From positions 12,152,001-12,216,000 of the forward strand of contig JBHGNT010000006.1 in NCBI GenBank assembly GCA_043228905.1: 64,000 nucleotides of DNA. Direction: 5' to 3'. Position numbers and translations under genes: made by a program. The notes below the pieces were generated by a model, which saw nothing but the letters and a program-made list of their open reading frames with translations, did not search any database and was not told the DNA's origin. Source of the DNA: Azolla caroliniana. Lineage: Eukaryota; Polypodiophyta. Every line of letters starts with the position of its first letter. The first letter of the stretch is position 1. Positions 11,310 to 23,393 of this stretch are shown here, in pieces.

Positions 11310-14300
11310 TTGGGCATGGACTCAGGGGGAGGGACTTTGTCCTTCTTGGGAGATCTCACAATTGTGTTCATGAAATTAATCACGTGGAACATACAAGGTC
11401 TTGGTGGAAGCAAATGCATGATGGAAAGGAAGAACTTCTGTCAAGAGTTCAAATCCTCATGCTTTAAGGGGACCCCAAACATTTTGCTCTTGCGAGAGCA
11501 TCATTTGTGTGCAGACAGAATCTTGAGTATTGGCAATCCTCTTGAGGGGGATTGGCATACTTTTTGGTCCCCAGCTCAGGGTGAGCATGGTAGAAAAGGA
11601 GGTGTTTGTACATCTATTAGGAACAATCCGGATATTGTTGTCATGGGTCAGGACACCATAGTGGAGGGACAGGCCATTTGTGTGACTATAAGATGGCATC
11701 AATGTATAGTTGGGATAGTAAATGTGTATGCACCCAATTCGTCCGATTTGCGGGCCCTTTTTTGGAGGCAATTGGCTGATGGCTTGCCATTTGCAGATGC
11801 GTGGATCCTTGCAGGGGATTTTAACATGACTTTGCACAGAGAGGACAAGATGGGTGGCACTCATACAGTGGTCCAGGGGTTAGAGTTAGTTGCTTGGGAT
11901 CTGTTGATGGGACGATTATGAGTGAAAGATGAGTGGTATGTACCAAAAAAGCCTCGGAGTTCGCTAAGCTTTTCAAGAGCAGGCTGTAGTATAAATGGCT
12001 TTTGTATGTCTCGCATAGACAGAATATACATAAGCTCGGAACTTGAAAAATATGGTAACAATGTTGAAATAATCGTTGGTTCAACTTACTCTAATCATAT
12101 GCCGGTTCAGATTACATTAGTCAACCAGGGAGGCCAAAAAGAGACCGCAACCTGAGGATCAATTGTAAGCTTTTTGAGGATGCGGAAGTGGGAAGAAAGA
12201 TAAGGAGCATATGGGCAAGTAAGCCAACTGGTTGTGGTGCACTTGAGACACTTAGTGGGAAGATTATTGAAACTTCATTGTATTTGCACGTAGAGACTAA
12301 AAATAGAATTGCAAATTCTAAAGAAAGAGAAGTGGGATTAAGAAGATCGATAACAGTTGCCCAAAGAATGCTTCAGAAAGATCCCACGCGTCAATGGTCT
12401 AGAGCCGGTCTTGAGGCTGCTAGAGAAACGCTACAACAATTGATTATGTCTAGAAACATGATGGTATTCAGGAGTTCCGCAGCATGGTGGAACAAGAATG
12501 GGGATAAGGTAAATCATCAATTTTTTAAGTATAAAAAGCCGAGATCAAACTGTAGTTACAATCCTAAGCTAATTAAGGAGGATGGATCAACATCGGAGGA
12601 TGTATCAGAGATCATGGAGGCAGTCACAACTCACTATCATGGGTTACTCTCATACAATTCTAATATCCCCAAACAGCCTAATCTAACAGAATTTGTATTG
12701 GAGGGTATGCAACAAAGAATTTCGGAGGTTGCACAAATTAATTTGTCAAGGCCACTCTTGGAAGAGGAGGTGTCAGATGCTTTGGCGGGTATATGTAGAA
12801 CGTCTTGTCCAGGCATCGACGGACTATCAAGAGATTTTTTTGAAATTTTTTGGGAAGTGATTAAGGTTGACTTGGTTGATGGTCTTAATGAGGCATGGGT
12901 TGTTGGCAGCTTACCTGAGCATTTTAAAGAAGGGCTGATATTTCTAATTCCAAAGGTACAAGGTCTGATGCAAGGCAATGGAGACCGATTACGTTGCTAA
13001 ACACAATATATAAGATTTTTGCCAATATTTTGGCCAAGAGGGTCAAACCCCACTTGAATGCACTAATTAATGTTGGACAAATAGGATTTATGGCAAATAG
13101 ATGCATAATTGATAATGTGTTGACCTTTTGGGAGGCAATTTCCTTGGCAAAGAAAACCAATCAACATATTGCATGTCTCATGCTTGACTTCGAGAAGGCG
13201 TATGACAGAGTACAATGGTCTTTTTTAGATAAAGTGATGGAGAGGTTGGGACTACCCTCCAAATGGAGATCGGCTGCGTTAGCCCTTTACGAAGGAAGTT
13301 TGAGTAGGGTGATGGTGTCCGAACATCAGGGCCTACCAATTTCATGATGCAAGTCTGTCAGGCAAGGGTGCCCGTTGGCCCCCCACCTTTATTTATTTAT
13401 TGCAGAGGCATTCTCTTTCTTTTTTAAATAGACCAGATGCAAGAATAAGGGGATTAATTGTCCCACATGTGGGCAAGGAGTTGTTGGACTCATCATACGC
13501 AGATGACACTATGCTCTATCTACAAGGCAATGACGATAATTTATAGCTTGCTAAAAGACGGATTGAGTTGTTTTGTAGAGCGTCAGGAGGGAAAATCAAT
13601 TGGAACAAAAGCAAAGGATTTTGGGTAAGTTCAAACCCATGGCCTCTTTGGTGCCCTAATGCTGATTTTCAATGGGTCCCCAATGGAATGGTTATTAAAT
13701 ATTTGGGTTTTTTGGTGGGCATTGAGACACCTAAAAACCAACAGCTTGAGCAAGTGAAAGACAAAATCAGAAAAAAGCTTCGGGTATGGGCATCAGTAAG
13801 CTTTCTTTTGTAGGTAGGGTGGTCGTGGTAAACCACATTTTGTTAGCCACCATGTGGCACTCGGTGGCATGTTGGGTGTTAGACAAAACTTGCATAAAAA
13901 ATATTAAGGCAATGGTGAGAGGGTTCCTATGGTTGGGTAGAGACCATGAGAGGGCATCAGCTAAATTGGCATGGAGTTGTTTGATCAAGGCGAAAAACCA
14001 AGGTGGACTTGGGTTGGTGGATCCAGTTCACCAAAGTAAGGCTTTACTCAGTAAGCTACTTGTGCGAAGTTTACAACCTGGACCTGAACTGTGGAAGATG
14101 CTTCTTAGGGACAGAGCTGACCTTTGGTGTCCAAGGAATGGCGGCCCTTGGAAGGCAAAGATGTGGTGGTGGTTCAGTCTAGATCTAAAGATGAAAGAAC
14201 CAACTAGCATGGAGGACAGGGTGGCCCGTGCCATAATGATGGCTTGGTCAAGTGTAAGAGAAGGGTTGGTCTTAATGCAACCGAAAACATTGGAGGAACA

Positions 14301-15650
14301 ACTCCGACAACCGCTATTTTGGAACCCTAGGATTAGAAGCGAGGACGGCATGATGCTTGGATAGAAAAAATATTTGCCATGGGGCCGCATGTTAGGGTAC
14401 AATGTTAGTTCAATAAGAGAATGGGATGTTTTCAAAATGAAGAGTGAGGGTCAGTTTGGTAGCATTTCTTGTAGGCTTGAGAAGGTGACCCAACTGATAA
14501 ATAAGGTTGTTGATGGTCTAGATAGGTTGAATAAGGAAGAGGGGATCTGGTTTGGGTGGTTTGTAGATGAGAGTGATGGACAAATTATTCATGGCAAGTG
14601 TCCATCTAATGAATATCGTTTGTGGGGAAACCTAAGTGCTTTGTCCGATAATGGTCGGTGGTTGGTAGTGCGGGTGGCAGTGTTGGAAGGTAAGAAGTGG
14701 CAAGTAAACCCGGATCCATGGAAGCTAGATACTGATTGTAAACTATAACTATTTGACAACAAGCCTCTACATGATTTGGAGTGGGATCCACTAGAGGTAT
14801 GGTGGCAGAAACCATGAACGAACAAACTGGAGGGGTTTTTTTATTATAGTACTAAGCTCGGAAGGCAAATCATTGGCTCCAAATCAGTGGACGTTGCTCA
14901 GACTCGCAATAGTTGGAGGGATAAAGGCATATCAGATGACTTGTTGAAGTCATTTTGGAGGAGACTATGGGCATCAAATATGCCAGAAAAAATAAAGATG
15001 TGGTTTTGGCTTCTTAGTCATAAGGCGTTACCCGTAGGGGAGTGGATGAGGTCTCATGGTGGGGAAGCTGGTTGTACGTTATGTGGTCACTCTTTGGAAT
15101 CTATACCTCACTGTTTTTGGAACTGTGCAGAGGCAATCAGCATTTGGGGTCGAAGTCTCAGGATAATGGCAGCATGCGGTGTGAATGGGAGAGTTGTGTG
15201 GGGGTCCTTATAGGGTTTGAAACTAACTAAGGAAGGTTGGGCGGAACATCTAAATCCACATGGTCATGGTTTTATAGTGTATTCAAATGTGTTGGAGTGG
15301 AACCTAGTACAAACTCTGGGTTTTTTTAGGAGATATGAATGTTGGTGGCATGCTTCTCGGTCTAGCACATTTGGACTAGACGATGTATGTTTGTTTTTCA
15401 GCAACGAAAACTCCCAAGTGGTGAGGTGTTGCTAAACATTTGGTTCCAGCTTGTATCTTGGTTGCGCGGACAATACAACTCGATTGAAGGGAACTCGGAT
15501 GAAGCAGAAAGGGCTCAGTCGAAGTTTTTGCTGAAATGGGATCGTTCTCCTATGATGGTAAATTCAGCGTCAGGGCCTAAATGGAACTACCAAGCACCGA
15601 GATGGCTATTTCCGCCATTTGCTTCCATGAGTGGACAGGAGTTGTAAATA
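11310..15650 (+). pseudogene. L1-type LINE ORF2 (endonuclease-RT), degenerate
   Basis: Domains appear in the expected order across several frames. The apurinic endonuclease-like domain spans 11370-12150 (KLITWNIQGLG, VNVYAPNS, AGDFNMTLH, RIDRIYIS). The RT spans about 12770-13550 (CPGIDGLSRDFF, GQIGFMANRCIIDNVL, LDFEKAYDRVQW, VRQGCPLAP and an intact YADD box at 13496-13507). The post-RT region is at 13568-14364 (KYLGFLVG, FLWLGR) and the zf-RVT region at 14971-15160 (CTLCGHSLES, HCFWNC). Frameshifts and stops occur near 11921, 12155, 13000, 13347, 13550 and later, so it cannot be translated as one protein. This gene would have provided nicking and target-primed reverse transcription. Confidence 0.88.
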
Positions 15651-15800
15651 TGTGGTCACCATGTACAAAGTGTTAGCGGGAAACTTTTGTTGTAAATAGT
15701 AGGGTGGGGATTATGTTGTTTTGATTATGGCTGATCTTTGATGTACTTCTTTTGCTAACTAATGGGAAGTAGTGTTTTTTTTGGGGGGGAAAAAAAAAAC
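15651..15800 (+). other. LINE 3' UTR and terminal tract
   Basis: Non-coding tail after the last ORF2 frame, ending in T-, G- and A-rich homopolymers (15773-15800) that probably mark the degraded 3' end. No clear target duplication was found. Confidence 0.45.
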
Positions 15801-17013
15801 AACTTTTCATGGAGTTTCTAAATCTCTACGAAAGTCATGATGCCAAGAAGAAAAAATCATAGAAGGTTGCAATAACCATTGTACTAAATACAAAGCATGT
15901 TATATATGGAGAACCCCACCAACAAGAAGAAAAAATAAAACATAAGTATTTCAAAAAAGCCAAAATTTGACCAATTGAAACATGAACTCTACCTATAAGG
16001 TATACATATCGTCGAGCTAATATATGACAACCAATATTGAATCGTTTAGGTACATAAAAAATAGACATTGGCTTGAGAAGTTTTTATGCAATAATGTGAT
16101 TTACCTTAACTTTGGCAAGAATATGTCCATAGTAATGGGAGTATCCATCAAAACAACATATATGATATTAATTCTGAAGAGATTCCTCTTCGCAAGTCAA
16201 TTTGGTGCAATTTTTTTCATGTTCACATTGCAGTAGCTTGATGTAGGTTCTTTTCTATCCTGGATTGAGGTAGCATAGCGATCACATAACGATCATAAAA
16301 CAATGTTGCATAACAACAATATAGAAGCGACACATGTTGGGACGACCATAATGACATGTTTCTACATTGCGCGGGGCTCATGTTTTGTAATAGTGGTAGT
16401 TCATTTAATATTGATAAAATGTAATCAATAAATTATAAGATGTTATTGGCATCATAGTATGAACCATACGTACCATACGCGCATTCGCATTCGAGTATGT
16501 TTCAATCATTCGAGTATGGTAAACACCCTTGAAATATGGTAAATACCATACTTTTGGATTCATTGTTTACTATAAGGTAAAACTTTTTTTTAAGGTAAAA
16601 AATTGAATGACATTACAAATTTTCTCCATGAGTTGTTACAACAAAAGAAAAAATCCATGAGGATGATGATTTTGAATCAGGATTAATAATAGGATTGGAA
16701 CTATGCTAATCTAATTATATGTATAAGCTTAATGTTACGTTTAAGTTAATTAATAGATTTTTGTGGCGACGTTAATTAAAAGTATATACATGATTAGTCA
16801 TATATATGTTACTTTTGTAGCTAATTAATCAATGAATGGAGCAAGGTAAGGGTGTGGATCAAAGTGCTAGACATCAACGGTGGGAGATCAATGAACGAGA
16901 TCTCATGGGGGGCCACCACTGGCAATGGAGACGAGTTGTGCCGATACAGAAACACTGGCAAGAAGCAAACGGAATTTCTTAGAGAACAACACCATCATGA
17001 AGAAGACGACAAG
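15801..17013. other. Mostly unrecognised sequence; coding-like tail at 16850-17018
   Basis: 15801-16849 is AT-rich with nothing I recognise. From about 16850 base composition rises and a frame reads through to the LTR at 17019. Its continuation lies beyond the copia element at 23000-23393, so it may be part of an interrupted gene or older element. Confidence 0.35.
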
Positions 17014-17018
17014 AATGT

Positions 17019-17269
17019 TGTTACGAGTAGGTAGAGTAGAGAACCAAGGGAGAATTATTTTGTTCTGCTCTAAATCGTAATGTAAGGACATGAGGGTGGA
17101 GGTTACAACAAAGAGGAAAGGCAGTGAATCTCTACAACAGAGAGAGGGGGGGGGGGAAACAACAGAGAGGAAGAAGTCTCACACCAGACTCTATCTCCAC
17201 ACACTACTAAGTGGAAGATCAGTTTTGGCCTTTTCACACTTAGCATGTATGGGGGATACATGTATAACA
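17019..17269 (-). repeat. E8 3' LTR
   Basis: Runs from TGTTACGAGTAGG to TGTATAACA on the plus strand and is similar along its length to 22720-22999, but lacks a block of about 30 bp present there. Confidence 0.85.
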
Positions 17270-17398
17270 ATCTCCCACTAAAGGGCCTAAACTAGGAGTA
17301 CGAATAATGGAAGGTTGACATGTACAAGACCTAGACCTATACCTCCCACTTGATGGGCATGTTACACAATGTACACGACAAGTGTGTAACGTAAGGCA

Positions 17399-18796
17399 CT
17401 AAGTGATTCTCATCAAGTGACAACAATGCTCCAACGCATCTTGTGGTAAGGCCTTGGTCAATGCATCTACGGCATTTTCGTAAGAAACGACCTTCTCAAG
17501 GTTAATACAGCCATTAGCTACGCATTCCTGAATGAAATGGTATCGCACTCCAATATGTTTGGTCTTCGCATAATATACCGGATTCTTAGCCAAAGCAATG
17601 ACACTCTGACTATCACAAAACAATCTGGGTACATGTTGCGGTATACCCATGTCACTAGCTAATCGAGACATCCAAATTGCTTCCTTACATGCCTCACTGG
17701 CTACAACATACTCAGCCTCTATAGTTGACAATGTGACACAATCTTGGAGACGGGATCTCCAAGCAATGGCACCTCCCATAATCTGAAAGATGTACCCTAA
17801 AGTAGATTTACTACTATCAGCACATCCGGCATAATCTAAATCTATGTATCCAATGATAGAGGCATCCCCTTTACCTAAACAAAGGCACTTATCCTTAGTG
17901 CCACTTAGATATCTCAATATCAACTTGACTGCGTCCCAATGTTTCTTACTAGGATTTGACATGAATCGACTTACTGCTCCTATTGCAAATGCAATGTCTG
18001 GTCTAGTAGCCACCATGGCGTACATAAGACTCCCGACTGCGGATTGATAAGGAACCTTGGACATGAATTCCTTGTCCTCATCAGATGTGAGGCTATCACA
18101 TGTGCTCAACTTTACATATGTAGGCAATGGAGTGCTCAATGGTTTTGCATTCTCCATATTAAACCTCTTGAGTACTTTGCATTGGTACTTAGCTTGAGAC
18201 AAGTAAATGCATCGCGTACTCCTATCGCGAGTAATACGCATACCAAGAATATGTTTTGCGTCTCCCAAATCCTTCATGTCCAAAATCTGGCTCAAGTTTT
18301 TCTTCAACAAGGATAACTCATCCTTGTTTTTACCAACGATAAGCATATCATCAACATAGAGTATCAACATAATGGAACTGTTATTGCTTCTAGTGCACCC
18401 CTGCATCTTCATAAAAGCATCAAACTTTTGGTACCACAATCTAGGGGACTCCTTAAGCCCATACAAACTCTTCTTGAATTTACATACCAAATGTTTTTTT
18501 CCCGAGACTTCATGATCTTCTAGTTGTTCCATATAAATATCCTCATCAAGGTCCCCATGTAAAAAGGCAGTCTTCACATCCATTTGGACTAATTCCAAAT
18601 CCTGATTTGCAACTAATGAAAAAAACATACGTAATGTAATCGTCTTAACTACAAGAGAGAAGGTTTCATCAAAATCAACTCCATGTTCTTGCTTGAAACC
18701 TTTGGCTACCAAGCGTGCTTTATACTTTGGGGAAACACTATCAGACGTATACTTGTATACCCACTTGCATGGTAATGCTTTCCTATCCTTTGGCAA
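17399..18796 (-). CDS. E8 reverse transcriptase-RNase H region
   Basis: A 465-codon open frame encodes the C-terminal part of a copia polyprotein, which copies the element RNA into DNA in the virus-like particle. RT motifs in order are LPCKWVYKY, KARLVAKGFKQEHGVDFDETF, QMDVKTAFLHGDL, SLYGLKESPRLWYQKF and LYVDDML (YVDD at 18347-18358). RNase H follows with GYIDLDYAGCADSSKSTLGY, STIEAEYVVASEA and the final DALTKALPQ. This is the best-preserved part of E8. Just upstream a stop replaces Trp in the usual NGTWDLV context (about 18807-18812), so it would not be made as part of Gag-Pol without readthrough. Confidence 0.9.
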   Translation of the reverse strand: MPKDRKALPCKWVYKYTSDSVSPKYKARLVAKGFKQEHGVDFDETFSLVVKTITLRMFFSLVANQDLELVQMDVKTAFLHGDLDEDIYMEQLEDHEVSGKKHLVCKFKKSLYGLKESPRLWYQKFDAFMKMQGCTRSNNSSIMLILYVDDMLIVGKNKDELSLLKKNLSQILDMKDLGDAKHILGMRITRDRSTRCIYLSQAKYQCKVLKRFNMENAKPLSTPLPTYVKLSTCDSLTSDEDKEFMSKVPYQSAVGSLMYAMVATRPDIAFAIGAVSRFMSNPSKKHWDAVKLILRYLSGTKDKCLCLGKGDASIIGYIDLDYAGCADSSKSTLGYIFQIMGGAIAWRSRLQDCVTLSTIEAEYVVASEACKEAIWMSRLASDMGIPQHVPRLFCDSQSVIALAKNPVYYAKTKHIGVRYHFIQECVANGCINLEKVVSYENAVDALTKALPQDALEHCCHLMRIT

Positions 18797-18808
18797 AGGT
18801 ACTAAATC

Positions 18809-18940
18809 TCAAGTACCATTCTTATACATACTATTCAATTCACTTTGCATGGCATACTCCCACTTAGCATGATCATTAGCCAACATAGCTTCTTTATAAC
18901 AAGAAGGTTCACCTTCGTCCGTTAACATCAAATAGTTCAT
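18809..18940 (-). pseudogene. E8 integrase-RT linker, right part
   Basis: Reads NYLMLTDEGEPSCYKEA and MQSELNSMYKNGT on the minus strand, the conserved stretch just before copia RT. It is cut at 18941 by the solo LTR, and the upstream part resumes at 19662. Confidence 0.8.
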
Positions 18941-19661
18941 TGTCGTGAGGATTTTCGGCAATGGTGAGAAAACCCGAGCGGGAGGAATAAAACAAGATGT
19001 GCAACATTGCACGTGAACTTAGGAAAATTGTAACATAGGAATAATAGAAAAATGTAAGGAGGAAAAGTAAGATGTAAAGGTATAAAGGTGATGTGCACTT
19101 TGTAGACTAGAGTGAGGCACATGAAGTATGGGTGTAGGGAGTAGTGGGCATTGAGTATGTCGGTAAGAGGAGAGGGAGTTAAGACCCATCAATCTCACCT
19201 CCTAAGATTGAGGTCAAATACTCTCCTTTGAAAGAAAGGGGATTTGACCACTCCTTTTTGTAATGTGCCTCACCCCTTACAACTATAAAAGGGAGTGAGG
19301 GGTCACTTTTGAGGGGCTTCCACTTTTGGGTTTCTTTGGGTTGCCATTAGGGTTTCGAAATTTTGGATTTTAGGATCTTGTTTTAGGGGTTTCATTCATC
19401 ATCATCTTCTTCTTCTTCTTTTCCCCTATCCGGTTAGGGTTTCATCTAGAGGGTTTACATTCGGCCTACAAGACCACGGTTGTAATTGGCGTGGTGCTTT
19501 CCATAATGTATCTTGTCTTGTTTAGATCTTATTCTCTTGAATCTTAATCTTTCTCTTCCTTCTTGGTTGAACTCAAAAGCTTCTCTCCCTCCTCTTACTC
19601 CCTAGTCCAAGACCCCCGTGGTCCCGTCCTATCTGACACGCACGCGCGGATTTCCACGACA
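18941..19661 (+). mobile_element. Solo LTR related to E2 LTRs, inserted in E8
   Basis: A 721-bp block starts TGTCGTGAGGATTTTCGGC and ends GATTTCCACGACA. It shares start, end and several internal words (GTGCAACATTGCAC, CCAAGACCCCCGTGGTCCCG) with the LTRs at 41650-42364 and 59315-60027, but is clearly diverged from them. It splits the E8 coding region between RPLAKF and NYLMLTDEGEP. No matching 5-bp duplication is visible, so the exact edges are inferred from the related LTRs. Confidence 0.8.
19268..19300 (+). promoter_or_regulatory. TATA box inside inverted repeat (solo LTR)
   Basis: CTATAAAAG lies between arms CCTCACCCCTT and AAGGGAGTGAGG, complementary over 11 positions with one extra base. 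Equivalent positions in the related LTRs at 41996 and 59658 have different arms that also pair. Confidence 0.55.
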
Positions 19662-20452
19662 CCGTGAACTTAGCAAGTGGCCTAGAGACACGAGTAAATA
19701 GTCTCCTTGGTTGCTGAACCGGAGTCAGACTATTTTCAGGTTGTACACATGCATCCTCATTTTGAGCATCCTCATATGGGTGAACATTTGTAGGATTGTT
19801 TGGCATAGGTGTGTAATTATTCTTTTGCACACTAATAGAGCGTGTAACATCTTGAAACGCCATTTCCTCACGTCCACTTCCTTAATTGGTTGCTTATGCA
19901 TAATCTTTTCATTGAAAACGACATCACTACTTCTAACTATAGTGCATGTTTCAGGATCCCACAAACGATATCCAAATTGACCATCTACGCCATATCCAAG
20001 AAAAATACATTTTCTGCTCTTAAAATCTAGTTTTTTCCTTAACTGTTTTGGAACGTGAACATACGTTTCACATCCAAATACCCTAAGATGATCATAGTTT
20101 GGTGTTTTTCCTATCCACAGCTCTTGCGCCACTTTCAATCCTTTGGCAGTACTAGGTGATAGATTTATCACATGGATTGTTGTCTGAACTACTTCAGCTC
20201 AAAAACCTTGCGGCAGATTTGCATGATGCAACATAGAAACAACTCTGTCCTAGATGGTTCTATTCATCCTTTCTGCCACACCATTTTGTACCGGAGTGTA
20301 AGGGGTAGTAAATCTTTGAACTCATGAGAGGTATACTCACCTCCATTATCAAAACGTAAAGCCGTAAGCTTTATACCCTTTTCGGTCTCAACCGAGGCAA
20401 GCCATTTTCTGAAAGTAGAGTATACATCACCGTTTTGTTTTATGGGATACAC
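19662..20452 (-). pseudogene. E8 integrase, C-terminal part
   Basis: Two frames (20264-20452 and 19725-20171) carry integrase catalytic-core and C-terminal words: LTALRFDNGGEYTSHEF near the second catalytic Asp, and LWIGKTPNYDHLRVFGCETYVHVPKQLRKKLDFKSRKCIFLGYG split by short gaps. Frameshifts lie at about 20172-20264, where the third catalytic residue would be. Confidence 0.8.
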
Positions 20453-20586
20453 CGAAACCTTTCTAGTGGCATCATGATAAATGTAACAAAATACAAAGCT
20501 CCACCCAATGATCTAGTAGGCATAGGGCCACATACATCTGTATGAGCTAGATCCAAGGGTTGAGTAGATGAATCAGAATTAATATT

Positions 20587-20871
20587 TTAATGCACACTTC
20601 TAGTTTGTTTACCATATTGACAATGCTCACAAACTAAAAAATTTGAAAATGATAACATAGGTAAATAGCCAAAACATGATAAAGTTTCCATTCCAATACG
20701 AGACATGTGGCCTAAACGGCCATGCCAAATACAACTCATAGGTTGTTCTGTGACTGTCAAAAGATGCTCTTTTTGATGGACAATTAAAGGATAAAGTGAA
20801 CCAACTTTGTTCCCTTTGGCAATAACCATATTTCCTTTCGTAATATGAAAGGATTGGGAAGAAAATATCAC
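20587..20871 (-). pseudogene. E8 GAG-pre-integrase (zinc-binding) domain
   Basis: Contains CIWHGRLGHMSRIGMETLS and CEHCQYGKQTRSVH, the His-His-Cys-Cys zinc-binding N-terminal domain of copia integrase. It is in a different frame from the protease just upstream, so there is a frameshift at about 20868-20871. Confidence 0.85.
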
Positions 20872-21674
20872 TTTAAAACCAATGTTATCAAGTTGTTCAC
20901 AATAGACATTAAGCTACGAGTTAGCTCAGGCACATGGCGTACATTTTGTACAGTAAATTGAGAGCCATCAGAAAAGGGTACCATGAAATCTCCAATGCCA
21001 ATCACATCACATTGATGTGAATCTCCAAGTTCTATTATACCAAGTGGTTTAGCTTCGTATTGTGTGAACCACTCTCTATGTGGACTCACATGAAATGAAG
21101 CACCAGAGTCCAACCATGTATGAGCAAGTGCATGAGCAATATTAGCCTCAGAATAGGTAGCATCATCATCCATGACCAAGATGTCAACATCATCATCGCA
21201 TGCGGCATTTATTTCCTCCATCTTCAATGAAGATGATGAACCAATCAACTGTTTAACATGCCCATCACCATGAGTTTTACCCTTTTCCTTTTCTTTGTTC
21301 TTCAAGGCATAACAGTCTTTCTTGATATGACCCTTCTTATGGCAATAATGGCATTCCACGAGTCTCTTCCTAGACTTACTTCTGCTCTTATCATGATTTC
21401 CATGACTATTTCTAGTATGGCTTCTACCACGTTGTTGGTTCTTGCCATAACCAGAATCTCGAACATTATATGCCTCTCTAACTTGTGAGGAAACCATAGA
21501 TTTCCTACGTATTTCTTCACCCAATAGTGCTTCACTTATGTCATTATAGACCAATTTCCCGTTTGGTACACTAGCGCAAATAGCGGTGCAAAATGTGTCC
21601 CATGAGCTATGCAATGTGCATAGCAAAAATACATCTTTCAGCTCATCATCCATGGTCCTTTTCTGAGCTTGCAA
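20868..21674 (-). pseudogene. E8 Gag C-terminus and protease
   Basis: Gag continues here with the UBN2-type region and a CX2CX4HX4C zinc knuckle (CHYCHKKGHIKKDC), followed by the aspartic protease with WLDSGASFHVSPH (Asp-Ser-Gly active site) and NVRHVPELTRSLMS. It is joined to the preceding frame by a single TAG between HLN and FDALW (about 21693). Confidence 0.85.
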
Positions 21675-21695
21675 TTGCGACCATAATGCATCAAA

Positions 21696-22139
21696 CTAAT
21701 TTAAATGAGACGCAACACTATCCATATCCTTCATACGAAGATCATGTAGCTTTCTAATCAAATACACCTTGTTACCTGCAGTTTCCTTCTCATAGGTATT
21801 GCATAACTTTTTCCAAAGTTCTTTGGAGTTTTTACTGTCTAAAACAGTAAAGTAGAAACTATCTACCAAGTGCAATCTTATAGTGGACATAGTTAAGGCA
21901 TCAAGTTCTTCCCAATCATCATCATCCATGTCATTCGATTTCTTCTCTTTGCCACCTAAAGGCCTCGTTTGCTTTCTTTGAACCAATACATCATGCATCT
22001 GATTCTTCCACAAAGCAAAATTAGATCCATCAAATTTCTGGATCTCAATATGATCTTTTCCCAAAAATGAATAGTTCTTACTTGAACTATTGCGACCAAT
22101 AGAAGTGCTACTAGATGCATCCAACATTTCAGACTCCAT
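21696..22139 (-). pseudogene. E8 Gag N-terminus
   Basis: Starts at ATG 22139 and reads a copia Gag: IQKFDGSNFALWKNQMHDVL, LHLVDSFYFTVLDSKNSKELWKKL and YLIRKLHDLRMKD. It forms the particle shell. The leader between PBS and ATG (22140-22706) holds a tandem repeat of about 85 bp near 22225-22375. Confidence 0.85.
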
Positions 22140-22719
22140 GGGAGTGAATGATAGTATCAGGCAACAAAATACGATTGGGCAATAAAAACTAGTAACTGAC
22201 TAGCTTATGACAAACTGTCAAAAATTGATACCAATATTGTGTGTAGCACGCACCACTAAAAGCATACAACTTCCAAACTATCAACAACAAACAGTAAAAA
22301 AAGACTGATACCACTCTTGTGTATAACACGCACCACTGAAAGCATCTAACTTCCAAAATATCAACGATACTAACTAGCATACATCTCCCAAATCACAAAC
22401 TATAAGCATCTGCTCTGCTATACATTCACACTGACCCCAAATCTCTCTTCCAAATGTGGCAGGGGTCTCTCCCACCAGAAATGTTTCGCATATGACGAAT
22501 AAATGAAGAGTTTAACCAGGGGAAATACCTGTGAATAGCAGGCTCTTTTCTTCAATGTCGAAGATGATGGAGATGCCCAATAGCAAGTAGATGCTTCAAC
22601 CAGGCCCAATACTCCAATGCTCGCCGCATGAATCTCCTACGTCACTGCTACAAGTCTCTGACGCTCGTTGCTTCCAACTCCAAAGCTTCCTATCATTGTC
22701 TCCCAAGCTCTGATACCAC

Positions 22720-22999
22720 TATTACGGGTAGGTAGAGCATAGAACCAAGGGAGAATTGTTTTGTTTTGCTCTGAATCGTAATGCAAGGACAACAAGGATG
22801 AAGAAGGGGCCAATAGATGACGCTCTATACAACCGGAGGGTGGAGGTTACAATAGAGAGGAATGCCAGTGAATCTCTGCAACAAAGAGAGAGGGAGAAAA
22901 AATAGCAGAGAGGAAGAAGCCTCTCACACACTCGCTCACACACGCACACACCAAACTCTCTCTCCACACACTACATGTATGGGGGATACATGTATAACA
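22720..22999 (-). repeat. E8 5' LTR
   Basis: Similar to 17019-17269. On the plus strand it ends GGGGGATACATGTATAACA. The start has TA instead of TG, a point mutation. It lies directly next to the PBS complement. Confidence 0.85.
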
Positions 23000-23393
23000 C
23001 ATGTCGGATGCAAAAGTCAACGAAGCGCTTCCTGACAACCAAATCAAGGTGAAGGCAAGCCAGAAATCAACAATACCATTGATGAGAACAAATCATGAGT
23101 ATTAGATCCGGAGCAACTCCTCCTTCTCAGATGCTCCCCTACCCATAACAATGGAGGGAACAATAAAGTTGCAATTGTTGGACAAGGATGATCTAATGAC
23201 GCCCAACAACAATGGCGGCAATAATAATAGCAACTGTAATAATATCATATGGTTCGCAAGGCACGTGTCTCGGTTTGAGCGCGATGCCAAGCGCCCATGG
23301 TACTATGCAAAACATTGGAGGTTGGATGCCAGAGGACTTAGGGAGCTTGGGGTCGTGCTGATGTGTAGAAATCGATGGCAGGAGAAGGTGTGA
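23000..23393 (+). other. Coding-like host sequence beside E8
   Basis: Two short frames (23001-23102 starting MSDAKVNEAL, and 23151-23393 containing HVSRFERDAKRPWYYAKHWR and LRELGVVLMCRNRWQEKV) have composition unlike the surrounding elements. With 16850-17018 on the far side of E8 this may be an exon or pseudogene into which E8 inserted. I do not recognise the product. Confidence 0.3.

Larger units (their letters stand above)
17019..22999 (-). mobile_element. Ty1/copia retrotransposon E8, complete but degenerate
   Basis: LTRs of about 251 bp (17019-17269) and 280 bp (22720-22999) flank a minus-strand gag-PR-IN-RT-RH region. The PBS complement GCTCTGATACCA is at 22707-22718, next to the 5' LTR. 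The polypurine tract (read on the minus strand as CCCTTTAGTGGGAGAT) abuts the 3' LTR at 17270. Flanking 5-mers AATGT (17014-17018) and CATGT (23000-23004) differ by one base and fit a decayed TSD. Coding is broken by a few stops and frameshifts and by a solo LTR at 18941-19661. Confidence 0.88.

Noticed and set aside
16451-16560. Possible third copy of the hAT-like MITE (CATAGTATGA and ATTCG words)
   Set aside because: The terminal inverted repeat and an 8-bp duplication are absent.
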